Assembly (NCBI GenBank): GCA_019239785.1
Contig: JAFAZM010000072.1
Location: 1-17,748, forward strand
DNA from: Sphingomonadaceae bacterium
Lineage (GTDB): Bacteria; Pseudomonadota; Alphaproteobacteria; Sphingomonadales; Sphingomonadaceae
Direction: 5' to 3'
Length of the DNA stretch: 17,748 bases
A program made the position numbers and the translations under genes. Shown in pieces: positions 6,687-14,449 of the stretch. The notes under the pieces were generated by a model. It had not been told where the DNA came from. It ran no database searches and worked only from the letters and a program-made list of their open reading frames with translations. Every line of letters begins with the position of its first letter. Within the stretch, counting starts at the first letter, position 1.

Positions 6687-7343
6687 TTAACGCGAGGCGA
6701 TCTGGATCGACGCCGGCAGCTCGTTGCGGGCGATCCGCAGCGCGGTCTCCGGCGTCACGCTCGCGCCCAGGATATGGACGTTCGCGCCGACCGCGGTGAC
6801 CCCGAACAGATTGCGCGCGAAGGCCAGCGGCAGGCGGACGCAGCCGTGCGAAGCCGGGTGGCCCGGAATCTGTCCGGCGTGCAGCGCGATGCCGTCCATC
6901 GTCAGCCGCTGCATGAAGGGCATCGGCGCGTTGTTGTACTTGTTCGAATGGTGATTGCGGTCCTTCTCGAGGATCCGGAAATCCCCGGTCGGCGTGCGAT
7001 GGCCCGGCCGCCCCGTCGAGACCGTCGAGGCGGCGATCAACGTGCCGCCGCGATAGACGTAGACGAGCTGGTCGGGGATGCTGACCACGATCTCCACCGG
7101 GCCGGCGGCCGACCGCTCCGGATGCCAGACGAAATCGCCCGGATCGAGATCGGGGACCGCCATCGGCGGGACGACGGGCGCGGGCGCCGGCGCCGCCAGG
7201 GCCGCGGGGGCGGGCATGACGGGCGCTGCCGCGGGGGCAGCCGGCGGCGGCACGGCCTGGTCCTCGGCCCAGGTGGACGAGAACGGGGTGGCGGCCAAAG
7301 CAAGCGCCATAGCGGCGCGAAGCGGCGTAGCGACGATGTTCAA
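6687..7343 (-). CDS. Exported L,D-transpeptidase (YkuD domain)
   Basis: 218 residues. A signal peptide (MNIVATPLRAAMALALAA..., cleavage near residue 26) and an Ala/Pro-rich linker (about 29-65) lead to a YkuD domain. The catalytic signature is complete: His155 in LHAG, then HPASHGCVRLP with Ser165, His166, Gly167, the nucleophile Cys168 and Arg170. Such enzymes make 3-3 cross-links in peptidoglycan or attach proteins to it, in the periplasm. I chose the TTG at 7341-7343 because a GGAGG site sits 5 bases upstream and the signal peptide then starts correctly; the frame runs open to 7547, but the extra residues look random. A small hairpin (7352-7375) lies against the ribosome site. Confidence 0.92.
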   Translation of the reverse strand: MNIVATPLRAAMALALAATPFSSTWAEDQAVPPPAAPAAAPVMPAPAALAAPAPAPVVPPMAVPDLDPGDFVWHPERSAAGPVEIVVSIPDQLVYVYRGGTLIAASTVSTGRPGHRTPTGDFRILEKDRNHHSNKYNNAPMPFMQRLTMDGIALHAGQIPGHPASHGCVRLPLAFARNLFGVTAVGANVHILGASVTPETALRIARNELPASIQIASR

Positions 7344-7348
7344 TTCTT

Positions 7349-7353
7349 CCTCC
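7349..7353 (-). promoter_or_regulatory. Ribosome binding site selecting the TTG start of the L,D-transpeptidase
   Basis: GGAGG on the - strand with 5 bases to the TTG at 7341-7343. It is the reason for preferring TTG over the later in-frame ATG, which would cut into the signal peptide. Two of its bases fall in the foot of the hairpin at 7352-7375, so folding could limit access. Confidence 0.7.
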
Positions 7354-7553
7354 CAAACGAGTCCTTGCTCGTGGGAAGGGGCATCTAATGGACTCGGGGC
7401 AGTGGCGATTGCGCTCCGCGTCGAAGCCGGCCGGCTATTCGTCCAATTCGCTGGCCAGCGATGAAGGCCTACGCCGGAACGACGAAAGCCGCGTCCGGGG
7501 CAGGTGCGGACCGGCGGACGGGCCGGGCGGCGGGCAAGTACGACCAATAATCA

Positions 7554-7589
7554 TTCCGGAGCGACGAAGCCGACGCGGCCGCTCCGGAA
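7554..7589 (-). terminator. Hairpin just after the MAPEG gene, possible terminator
   Basis: A perfect 10-bp stem, TTCCGGAGCG (7554-7563) with CGCTCCGGAA (7580-7589), lies 5 bases beyond the stop of the - strand MAPEG gene. Reading in that direction, only TGATTATTGG follows, with no real T-tract, so termination would be weak or Rho-assisted. The rest of the 251-base gap up to 7344 shows nothing else I can support. Confidence 0.5.
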
Positions 7590-7594
7590 AGCCG

Positions 7595-8035
7595 CTAGTG
7601 ATGGACGTGCAAGATGTGCATCGCCGCATGCAGGGTGAGGGCGAACAGGCAGATGCTCGCCGCGAGATGGGCGAAGAAGCGCCAGCGCACGACGTTGACC
7701 GTGGCCTGGATCAGGCTGTGGATCACCCGGAAGCCGACATAGGCCCAGGCGAGCCAGACGTTCAGCCAGAAGGCGCCCCCGCCCTGCAGCGCGAGCACGA
7801 TCGCGATCGCGTAGAAGAGGGTCGGCTGCTCGAGCAGATGGTTGTGGTTGTGCGCCTTCCACTGCACCTGCGGCTCGACGACGCCGTCGAGGTCGCCGCC
7901 CTTGCTGCCGACCCGGCCCTTCAGCGAGATGCCCTTGCGCGCCATCGCCGGAAAGCGGACCGCGTACATCCAGATCATCATCACGAAGGTCCAGGCGACC
8001 AAGGCGACGATCGGCGCGAACAGCGGACTGTCCAT
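7595..8035 (-). CDS. MAPEG-family integral membrane protein
   Basis: 146 residues with about four hydrophobic segments: near 5-25 (PLFAPIVALVAWTFVMMIWM), a middle one around FYAIAIVLALQGG, one around FWLNVWLAWAYVGFRVIHSLI, and the last around LAASICLFALTLHAAMHIL. The loop carrying EQPTLFYAIA and the following RVIHS segment resemble the MAPEG superfamily (membrane-associated eicosanoid/glutathione proteins); bacterial members have mostly unknown roles. The C-terminus is His-rich (HAAMHILHVHH). The ATG has a GGAGG site. It lies downstream of the exported hypothetical gene on the same strand, with a 72-base gap. Confidence 0.8.
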   Translation of the reverse strand: MDSPLFAPIVALVAWTFVMMIWMYAVRFPAMARKGISLKGRVGSKGGDLDGVVEPQVQWKAHNHNHLLEQPTLFYAIAIVLALQGGGAFWLNVWLAWAYVGFRVIHSLIQATVNVVRWRFFAHLAASICLFALTLHAAMHILHVHH

Positions 8036-8107
8036 CTCTTCCTCCCCCTTCAGCAGTGGGACGCAGCCTGCCTCAGCCGCGTGCCGCGGTCCAGTGTGTG
8101 AGGCCTT

Positions 8108-9520
8108 CTAATCGGCCTGCGGGCCCGATCCGGCGTCCGTGCCAGTGGCGATCCGATCGAGGCCGGCCAGAGTCTGGCGGAGGTAGGAGGCGAAACGGCG
8201 ACGCTGCGGCGCCTCCGTCAACTGCGCCACGCTCTCGTCGGGATCTCCGCGGCTTTCGCTGCTTCGCACCCAGATATCCAGCCAAGCCCGCGCGATGCGC
8301 CGGAAGCGCGCCGGCGCTTGGTCCGGCGGCGTCAGTCGGACCGCCTTCTCGAGCGCGTCGAGCGCCTGAGACCAAGGCTGTCGCGCGGCGAACCAGTCCC
8401 GCCGTGCCACCGCCTCTGTGAAGGCGTGTCGCTGCTGGTCGGCCTGCATTCGATAGAACCGAACGAGGTCGTCCTCGGTGCGGCCGAGGCAGCAATGGCC
8501 CTGGTGAAAGCGCTCCTGCTCGAGCAAGCGCAGGGCCAGCTCACCGTCCCGGCTTTGCGACGGCGGGAGGACGAAACCGAGCATCGCCCGATTGACCCAG
8601 TAAGGGGCGACGCGTTGGGAGATTTCGTCGTCGGCCGCGCAGGCCGTCTCCAGCTCGTCCGCGCCGCTCGCGCCGCGGTCGATGTCGCAGAAGTCGTCGC
8701 CCGAATAAGCCGCTTCGGCCAGCCGTCGATAAAGCGGTTGCTCGATTGATTGCAGGACTTGCTCGGCTCGGGCCAGGTCTTGTGGCGTCCGCGTCAGATG
8801 CGCGCGCAGCACGGCTTCGCGCATCCTGATTTCGTCGGTCCGGAAGGTTTGCAGATTGAAGTATATCATATTCGCGACGGGCGGCTGCCGTTCGAGCGGT
8901 GCAAGGAAAGCGGCGCCGTCCAGGGCCGGCCGCAAATAGATGGCTGCCTTGTCGAGCATTGGGAGCGAGCCGAACTCCTCGGCCGCGCGCAGATATAGGA
9001 GCGCAAGGAAAATGAAATTCTCGCGCACCGCGACCAGCGCCTGGAGGCGGCCGATCGTCCGGCTCCTCTCGACGAACATCGCCTGCGCCGAATAGTTCAC
9101 ATGTTCCGGCTGGCGGACCTCGTGGGCGGCGCGAAGATCCGGCTGGGCAGCGCGCCAAGCGCTCTCAACCCGGCTTCGATAATCGGCGATCAGCTGCGCC
9201 TGTTGGCTATAGTCCCGCTCAACATAAGCAAGCGCGGCTGTGGTGCTCGCCTCGCTGCCGAAGCGGAGGTGCCATTCGACGAGGATCGTCTCGTTGGTCG
9301 CCTGCTCGAGGCATGGGTCTCTGGTTTCAAACAGCGCTCTGTAGCCGGCGGGAACGGGCGCGACCTCGATCTGCCGAGCGTCCAGGAGCGTGGCGCGCCA
9401 CTCCGGGCCACCGACGCAAATCGCCTCTTCCTCGGGCGGCGCCGGCGCAGGGGCGCGTCGCGCCGGCGCACCGCTCGCGACCATCGCAAATGCGAGAACG
9501 AACGCGTTCGCCCTGATCAT
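8108..9520 (-). CDS. Exported protein of unknown function
   Basis: 470 residues. The start at 9520 is set by an ATG with a GGAGGGG ribosome site; the open frame extends to 9703, but those codons overlap the hydrolase gene. The N-terminus MIRANAFVLAFAMVASGAPA is a signal peptide, followed by an Ala/Pro-rich stretch. The mature part is mostly alpha-helical, with many Arg, Ala and acidic residues and a faint TPR-like rhythm near 380-415. It has six cysteines after the signal (35, 70, 278, 294, 343, 344), suggesting disulfides in the periplasm. I do not recognise a family. It stands between the exported hydrolase and the MAPEG gene, all on the - strand with gaps of 55 and 72 bases, so it may be cotranscribed with them. 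Confidence 0.8.
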   Translation of the reverse strand: MIRANAFVLAFAMVASGAPARRAPAPAPPEEEAICVGGPEWRATLLDARQIEVAPVPAGYRALFETRDPCLEQATNETILVEWHLRFGSEASTTAALAYVERDYSQQAQLIADYRSRVESAWRAAQPDLRAAHEVRQPEHVNYSAQAMFVERSRTIGRLQALVAVRENFIFLALLYLRAAEEFGSLPMLDKAAIYLRPALDGAAFLAPLERQPPVANMIYFNLQTFRTDEIRMREAVLRAHLTRTPQDLARAEQVLQSIEQPLYRRLAEAAYSGDDFCDIDRGASGADELETACAADDEISQRVAPYWVNRAMLGFVLPPSQSRDGELALRLLEQERFHQGHCCLGRTEDDLVRFYRMQADQQRHAFTEAVARRDWFAARQPWSQALDALEKAVRLTPPDQAPARFRRIARAWLDIWVRSSESRGDPDESVAQLTEAPQRRRFASYLRQTLAGLDRIATGTDAGSGPQAD

Positions 9521-9575
9521 TTCGCCCCTCCAGACATCTGCGAGTCTGAAGGAAGAATGTGAAGCAATTGTTCTT

Positions 9576-10550
9576 TCAGCTCCGGGCCGTGATCCAGCGT
9601 TCGAACAATTCCGGCCAAAGACGGCCGCTCGAATGCTCCGGCAGGTGCAGCGCGCCGAAGCCGTGGCCGCCGCTTTCGAACAGATGCGCCTCGACCGGGA
9701 CATGGCTGGCGCGGGCGGCGGCGATCAGGTCGAGGCTGTTCTGGATCGGCACCACCGGATCGTCCATCGCATGGACGAGGAAGAGCGGCGGCGTCTCATG
9801 GCCGATGCGCGGGATCGTCGTGTAGCGCGCCTGGATCTCGGCCGAAGGCGAATCGCCCCAGAAGGGCGGGAAGCCGCGCACCGCCGGATAAGCGATGCCG
9901 GCATAAGCGGGCCGCGCCGACAGCCGGTCCGCCGCGTCGATCGGCTGATAGACCGGATCCGCATGGCCGACGGCGAGCGAGAGGCCGAGATGGCCGCCGG
10001 CGGAGAAGCCGACGATGCCGAGCCTGTCCGCCTCGATGTGCCACATGCCGGCGCGGGAACGGATCAGCCGCATCGCCCTTTGCGCGTCCTGCAGCGGCAC
10101 GTCGGCGCGGTTGCCCCAGCCTTCGCCCGGCAGGCGATAGGCCAGCACGAAGCAGGTGATGCCGTGCGAGGTAAGCGTCGAGGCAACATCGATCCCCTCA
10201 TTGTGCACCGAGACGAAGCCGTAGCCGCCGCCGGGAATGATCAGCACGGCCCTTCCGTCGGGCCGCGCCGGGCGGAACACCGCGACCATCGGCTCGCCGA
10301 TCCCGCGCAGCCAGAGCTCGCGGCGGTCGTGCGGACCGTTCATCGTCGGCGCGAGCACCGGCAGCGGCTCGGGCGCGCCGGGCGGACGGCCGGGCCAGAG
10401 CGGGAAATGTTCGGCCGGCGGCCAGACGGGGAGGCCGGGCCCCGGCACGTAAGCGGTGGGCGGGTCGCCCCATTGCTGTGCGGCCGCCGCGGCGCGCGCC
10501 ATCGCCAGCCCGAGCGCGGCACCGATGAACAGGCGGCGATCGATCGTCAT
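9576..10550 (-). CDS. Exported alpha/beta-hydrolase, BD-FAE/acetylesterase type
   Basis: 324 residues. The N-terminus MTIDRRLFIGAALGLAMARA is a twin-arginine-like signal, so export is likely. The hydrolase core shows the oxyanion segment LIIPGGGYGF (103-112), the nucleophile elbow GFSAGGH with Ser183, an Asp in HAMDDPVVP (Asp264) and the His of ESGGHGFG (His296). This arrangement is typical of esterases that remove acetyl or feruloyl groups from plant polysaccharides; the exact substrate is inferred. The ATG at 10550 has a GGAGGGG site; the open frame up to 10745 runs into the MFS gene region and is not credible. The LacI-type operator 23 bases upstream agrees with control by a sugar. Confidence 0.88.
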   Translation of the reverse strand: MTIDRRLFIGAALGLAMARAAAAAQQWGDPPTAYVPGPGLPVWPPAEHFPLWPGRPPGAPEPLPVLAPTMNGPHDRRELWLRGIGEPMVAVFRPARPDGRAVLIIPGGGYGFVSVHNEGIDVASTLTSHGITCFVLAYRLPGEGWGNRADVPLQDAQRAMRLIRSRAGMWHIEADRLGIVGFSAGGHLGLSLAVGHADPVYQPIDAADRLSARPAYAGIAYPAVRGFPPFWGDSPSAEIQARYTTIPRIGHETPPLFLVHAMDDPVVPIQNSLDLIAAARASHVPVEAHLFESGGHGFGALHLPEHSSGRLWPELFERWITARS

Positions 10551-10609
10551 CTTCCCCTCCCTCTTTTTGTCGATGTTAGCGCAAACATTGCCCTCTCGTC
10601 GAACTTCAT
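10547..10609 (-). CDS. Possible 20-residue leader peptide upstream of the hydrolase
   Basis: ATG at 10609 with a perfect AGGAGG site (10615-10620) five bases upstream. It encodes MKFDERAMFALTSTKRGRGR and stops with a TGA that overlaps the hydrolase ATG (ATGA, 10547-10550). The strong ribosome site and exact stop/start overlap suggest translational coupling. The LacI-type palindrome lies inside this short frame. It is too small for composition tests and may be chance. Confidence 0.35.
   Translation of the reverse strand: MKFDERAMFALTSTKRGRGR
10573..10588. promoter_or_regulatory. LacI-family operator-like palindrome
   Basis: ATGTTAGCGCAAACAT is a 16-base palindrome with one mismatched pair and the central GCGC seen in LacI/GalR-family operators; sugar regulators of alphaproteobacteria use sites close to TGTTAGCGCTAACA (recalled). 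It lies 23 bases before the hydrolase ATG and 90 bases before the MFS ATG, in the 127-base divergent gap, so it could control either or both. Placed so near the hydrolase gene, it would act as a repressor roadblock. Confidence 0.6.
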
Positions 10610-10677
10610 TCTCGCCTCCTCGCTGCTTGCTTTTGCCAAGGCGGAATGAGAGCATCCGCGTTCGGAAGGGGGCGGAC

Positions 10678-11943
10678 ATGCCGGCAAAGGAGGCCACGAA
10701 GCCGGCGCTGACCCGCCGCCAGATCGCCGCGGTCTGCGCGGGCAACGGCCTCGAATTCTACGATTTCGTCACCTACTCCTTCTTCGCGGTGCAGATCGGC
10801 CGGAGCCTGTTCCCCGGCGACGCGCCGCATTCCCTGCTGCTGTCGCTGGCGACTTTCGGGGTCGGCTTCGTCTCGAGGCCATTGGGCGGGCTGGTGATCG
10901 GCCGGCTCGCCGACCGGCGCGGCCGCAAGCCGGCGATGATCCTGTCCTTCACGCTGATGGGGATCGCGATCACCGGCCTGGCGCTCACCCCCTCCTACGC
11001 CCTGATCGGGATGGCGGCGCCCGTGCTTGCGGTGACCTTCCGGCTGATCCAGGGCTTCGCGCTCGGCGGCGAGGTGGGGCCGAACGCGGCCTTCCTGCTC
11101 GAGGCGGCGCCGGCGCAGCGGCGCGCGCTCTACGTCTCGATGCACGCGGCGACCGCGGATGCGGCGGCCCTGGTCGCCGGGCTGATCGGGCTCGGCCTTT
11201 CCGCCTGGCTGAGCTCGGCCGCGCTCGACGCCTGGGGCTGGCGCGCCGCCTTCCTGATCGGGGCCTCGATCGTACCGTTCGGCCTCGCCTTGCGGCGCAC
11301 CCTCAGCGAGACGCTCCCCGACGCGGCCGAGGGGGCGGAGGCGCCGGCCACCGGCCGGTCCGCCTTCCCGGTGATCGCGGCGGCGGGGCTGATGATCATC
11401 GGCGCCGCGACGATCAGCAACTACACGCTCGATTATCTCGCCACCTACGCGCAGGACACTTTGCACATGCCGACGACCAGCGCATTCGGCGCGGTGATCA
11501 TGCTCGGCCTGTTCGGCGTGATCGGCGACCTCAGCGCCGGCTGGCTCGCCGACCGCTACGGCCGCAAGCGCGTCCTGGTCCTGCCCTGGCTTGCGCTGCT
11601 GCTGCTCGTGCTGCCGGCCTTCCAGCTGCTCAGCGCGCTGCGCACGCCGGCCGCTCTGCTTGGCGCCACCGCGGCCCTCACCCTGCTCCACATCTTCGGC
11701 TCGACCCCGGCGCTGATCCTGTTCATCGAGGCGCTGCCGGCCCGCATCCGCGCCGGCGCGCTCGGCATCGTCTATGCGGTCGCGATCGCCGTGTTCGGCG
11801 GCACCACGCAGATCGTCGTCAAGGCGCTGATCGACTGGACGGAGAGCCCGCTGGCGCCCGCCTTCTACATGATGGCGGCGATCGTCTTCGGGATCACCGG
11901 CGCGCTGCTGATCCGCGAGCCGAGGCGCCAAGTGCCGCCTTGA
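10678..11943 (+). CDS. MFS transporter, metabolite:H+ symporter (MHS) type
   Basis: 421 residues, about 12 transmembrane helices. The N-terminus has NGLEFYDFVTYSFFA (23-37), typical of the MHS branch (ProP/KgtP/CitH-like). Motif A is GRLADRRGRK (75-84), repeated in the second half as GWLADRYGRK (288-297), with RLIQGFALGGEVG at 122-134 and the C-terminal PARIRAGALGIVYAVAIAVFGG. It should take up a small organic acid, amino acid or betaine with protons; the substrate is not readable. The ATG at 10678 has a GGAAGGGGG site; the frame is open from 10456, but that part overlaps the hydrolase gene on the other strand. The polyamine genes start 49 bases downstream on the same strand. Confidence 0.9.
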   Translation: MPAKEATKPALTRRQIAAVCAGNGLEFYDFVTYSFFAVQIGRSLFPGDAPHSLLLSLATFGVGFVSRPLGGLVIGRLADRRGRKPAMILSFTLMGIAITGLALTPSYALIGMAAPVLAVTFRLIQGFALGGEVGPNAAFLLEAAPAQRRALYVSMHAATADAAALVAGLIGLGLSAWLSSAALDAWGWRAAFLIGASIVPFGLALRRTLSETLPDAAEGAEAPATGRSAFPVIAAAGLMIIGAATISNYTLDYLATYAQDTLHMPTTSAFGAVIMLGLFGVIGDLSAGWLADRYGRKRVLVLPWLALLLLVLPAFQLLSALRTPAALLGATAALTLLHIFGSTPALILFIEALPARIRAGALGIVYAVAIAVFGGTTQIVVKALIDWTESPLAPAFYMMAAIVFGITGALLIREPRRQVPP

Positions 11944-11949
11944 GGCGTT

Positions 11950-11971
11950 CGCGGCCATGAGCTAGGCCGCG
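11950..11971 (+). terminator. Short hairpin between the MFS gene and the dehydrogenase gene
   Basis: CGCGGCC (11950-11956) pairs with GGCCGCG (11965-11971) around an 8-base loop, 6 bases after the MFS stop. A, not T, residues follow, so it would at most reduce read-through. The AAGGAG ribosome site of the next gene (11982-11987) is outside it. Confidence 0.35.
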
Positions 11972-11992
11972 CGCGAACCAAAAGGAGCAGGA

Positions 11993-13198
11993 ATGAGCAA
12001 GGTGCTGGTGATCGGCGCGGGCGGCGTCTCGTCCGTTGCGGTCCACAAGATGGCGCAGCTGCCGGAGATCTTCTCCGAGGTGGTGCTCGCAAGCCGGCGG
12101 CGCTTCAAGTGCGACGCGATCGCCAAATCGGTGAAGGAAAGGTTCGGCTATGACGTCGAGACCGCGGAGGTCGACGCCGACGACGTGGACGCGACCGCTT
12201 CCCTGATCGAACGGGTCCGGCCGAAGCTCGTCGTCAACCTGGCGCTGCCCTACCAGGACCTCTCGATCATGGACGCCTGCCTGAAGACCGGGGTCGATTA
12301 TCTCGACACCGCCAATTACGAGCCGCGCGACGAGGCGAAGTTCGAATATAAGTGGCAATGGGCCTATCAGGACCGCTTCCGCGAGGCGGGGCTGATGGCC
12401 CTGCTCGGCTCCGGCTTCGATCCCGGCGTCACCAGCGTGTTCGCGACGTATATCAAGAAGCATCTGCTCGACCGGATCGAGACGCTCGACATCCTCGACT
12501 GCAACGGCGGCGACCACGGCCAACATTTCGCGACCAACTTCAACCCCGAGATCAACATCCGCGAGGTGACCGCGCCGGCACGCCACTATGAGAAGGGCCA
12601 ATGGATCGAGACGCCGCCGCTCTCGACCAAGCAGGCGTTCGAGTTCGACCAGGTCGGCCAGAAGAACATGTACCTCATGTATCATGAGGAGCTGGAATCG
12701 CTGGCGACTCATTTGCCCGAGATCGAGCGGATCCGCTTCTGGATGACGTTCGGCGACCAGTATCTCAAGCATCTGGAAGTGCTGCAGAACGTAGGGATGA
12801 CGCGGATCGACCCGGTGATCTACGAAGGCCGCGAGATCATCCCGCTCCAGTTCCTGAAGGCGGTGCTGCCCGAGCCTGCCAGCCTCGGCGAGACCACCAA
12901 GGGCAAGACCAATATCGGCGACATCGCGACCGGCACCAAGGACGGGCAGCGCAAGACCTTCTACGTCTACAATGTCTGCGATCACGAAGAGGCCTATCGC
13001 GAGACCGGCAACCAGGCGGTGAGCTACACGACCGGCGTGCCGGCGATGATCGGCGCCGCCCTGATGCTGACCGGCGCCTGGCGCGGCGAGGGCGTGTTCA
13101 ACATGGAGCAGTTCGATCCCGACCCGTATATGGAAATGCTGAATCGGCACGGCCTGCCCTGGCAGGTGCACGAGCTTCCGGAGCCGCTGCCATTCTGA
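11993..13198 (+). CDS. Carboxynorspermidine/carboxyspermidine dehydrogenase (saccharopine dehydrogenase family)
   Basis: 401 residues. The N-terminal Rossmann motif VIGAGGVSSVAVHK (6-19) binds NAD(P)H, and the full-length similarity to the LYS1-like family (DYLDTANYEP, GSGFDPGVTSVFA, NGGDHG, SYTTGVPAMIGA) is good. The enzyme reductively condenses L-aspartate semialdehyde with putrescine or 1,3-diaminopropane to give carboxyspermidine or carboxynorspermidine, without S-adenosylmethionine. Which diamine it uses cannot be told here, though the ornithine decarboxylase at 16462-17703 points to putrescine. It has a strong AAGGAG ribosome site. nspC begins 26 bases after its stop, so the two form an operon. 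Confidence 0.93.
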   Translation: MSKVLVIGAGGVSSVAVHKMAQLPEIFSEVVLASRRRFKCDAIAKSVKERFGYDVETAEVDADDVDATASLIERVRPKLVVNLALPYQDLSIMDACLKTGVDYLDTANYEPRDEAKFEYKWQWAYQDRFREAGLMALLGSGFDPGVTSVFATYIKKHLLDRIETLDILDCNGGDHGQHFATNFNPEINIREVTAPARHYEKGQWIETPPLSTKQAFEFDQVGQKNMYLMYHEELESLATHLPEIERIRFWMTFGDQYLKHLEVLQNVGMTRIDPVIYEGREIIPLQFLKAVLPEPASLGETTKGKTNIGDIATGTKDGQRKTFYVYNVCDHEEAYRETGNQAVSYTTGVPAMIGAALMLTGAWRGEGVFNMEQFDPDPYMEMLNRHGLPWQVHELPEPLPF

Positions 13199-13224
13199 CG
13201 CCGCCCCGCGGCGGTGCGCCCGCA

Positions 13225-14397
13225 ATGGCGACGCGGGCGGGCGGCGCGGGCGCCTTCGCCCGGCTGGACCTCGGCCGCGTGCCCTCGCCGGCCTTCGTCG
13301 TCGACCAGGCCGCGATCGAGCGCAACCTGCAGATCCTCGCCGAAATCGGCGACCGGGCCGGCGTGAAGGTGCTGCTCGCGCTCAAGGCCTTTTCGATGTG
13401 GTCGCTGGGCGATCTCGTCTCCCGCTATCTCGACGGCGTCGCCACGTCGGGACTCTGGGAGGCGCGGCTCGGCCGGGCCCATTTCGGCGGCGAAGTCGCG
13501 ACCTATTGCGCCGGCTACAAGGCGGAGGACATGAAAGAGGTGCTGGCGCTCTCCGACCACGTCATCTTCAACAGCCCGGCCCAGGCGCGGCGCTTCGCTG
13601 GCGAGGTCGAGGCCGCCCGCGCTGGCGGCCGTACGGTCGATCTCGGCCTCCGGCTGAATCCGATGCATTCGGAAGGCGAGATCGCCAAATACGATCCGGC
13701 CCAGCCGCACAGCCGGCTCGGCCATCCCGCCGACCAGCTGCAGCCCGGCGATCTGGACGGGATCGACGGCATCCATGTCCATTCGCTCTGCGAGCAGGAT
13801 TTCCCGCCGCTGCGCCGCACCTGGGAGGCGCTGCGGCCGCGGCTGGAGCCCTATTTCAGCCGGCTGAAATGGCTCAATTTCGGCGGCGGCCACCACATCA
13901 CCCGCGCCGATTACCAGCGCGAGGAGCTGGTCGAGTTCCTGAAGGAGGTGCGCGCCGACACCGGCCTCGACCTTTATCTGGAGCCCGGCGAAGCGGTCGC
14001 GCTCGATGCGGGCATCCTGGTCGGCGAGGTGGTCGACATGCTCGACAACGGCATGCCGATCGCGATCCTCGACGTCTCGGCCACCTGCCACATGCCCGAC
14101 GTGATCGAGGCGCCCTACCGGCCGGCGCTGATGGGCGAGCCCGACGACGGCGTGGCGGTCCGGCTCGGCGGCCCCTCCTGCCTCGCCGGCGACGTGATCG
14201 GCGACTATCTCTTCCCGCGCCGCCCCGAGCCGGGCGACCGCATCGCCTTCCTCGACCAGGCCCATTATTCGATGGTGAAGACGACGACCTTCAACGGCGT
14301 GCCGCTGCCGTCGATCGTGCTCTGGGACAGCCGCGACGACAGGCTGGACGTCGTGCGGGAATTCGGCTGGGAGACGTTTCGGGATCGCTTGAGCTGA
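13225..14397 (+). CDS. nspC: Carboxynorspermidine/carboxyspermidine decarboxylase
   Basis: 390 residues, a fold-III (alanine racemase-like) PLP enzyme that decarboxylates carboxy(nor)spermidine to (nor)spermidine. PLP would bind Lys54 (LLALKAFSMW). The phosphate loop is NFGGGHH at 218-224, EPGE is at 253-256, and the catalytic Cys319 is in GGPSCLAGD. ATCHMPDVIEAPYRP (286-300) and AHYSMVKTTTFNG (346-358) are characteristic of NspC. The first 15 residues are extra Ala/Gly-rich sequence, so the true start may lie slightly further in; no good ribosome site is visible at 13225. It pairs with the dehydrogenase upstream. Confidence 0.95.
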   Translation: MATRAGGAGAFARLDLGRVPSPAFVVDQAAIERNLQILAEIGDRAGVKVLLALKAFSMWSLGDLVSRYLDGVATSGLWEARLGRAHFGGEVATYCAGYKAEDMKEVLALSDHVIFNSPAQARRFAGEVEAARAGGRTVDLGLRLNPMHSEGEIAKYDPAQPHSRLGHPADQLQPGDLDGIDGIHVHSLCEQDFPPLRRTWEALRPRLEPYFSRLKWLNFGGGHHITRADYQREELVEFLKEVRADTGLDLYLEPGEAVALDAGILVGEVVDMLDNGMPIAILDVSATCHMPDVIEAPYRPALMGEPDDGVAVRLGGPSCLAGDVIGDYLFPRRPEPGDRIAFLDQAHYSMVKTTTFNGVPLPSIVLWDSRDDRLDVVREFGWETFRDRLS

Positions 14398-14411
14398 GCT
14401 TGACTTGCCGC

Positions 14412-14447
14412 GCTCCCGATACGACCAAGTGTATGGGGGGCGGGAGC
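14412..14447 (+). promoter_or_regulatory. Hairpin covering the ribosome site of the GNAT-like gene
   Basis: GCTCCCG (14412-14418) pairs with CGGGAGC (14441-14447), and the inner ATAC/GTAT (14419-14422 with 14431-14434) closes an 8-base loop, leaving six G residues bulged. The 3' arm contains the GGGAG ribosome site of the gene that starts at 14450, so the fold would hide it. It lies in the 52-base gap after nspC. Confidence 0.4.
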
Positions 14448-14449
14448 AA

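Noticed and set aside
7344..7547. N-terminal extension of the L,D-transpeptidase
   Set aside because: The extension places 68 random-looking residues before the signal peptide; the TTG at 7343 has a GGAGG site and gives a proper signal.
9390..10649. Open + strand frame opposite the hydrolase
   Set aside because: Shadow of the hydrolase gene: Arg/Asp/His-rich translation, no ribosome site, no domain.
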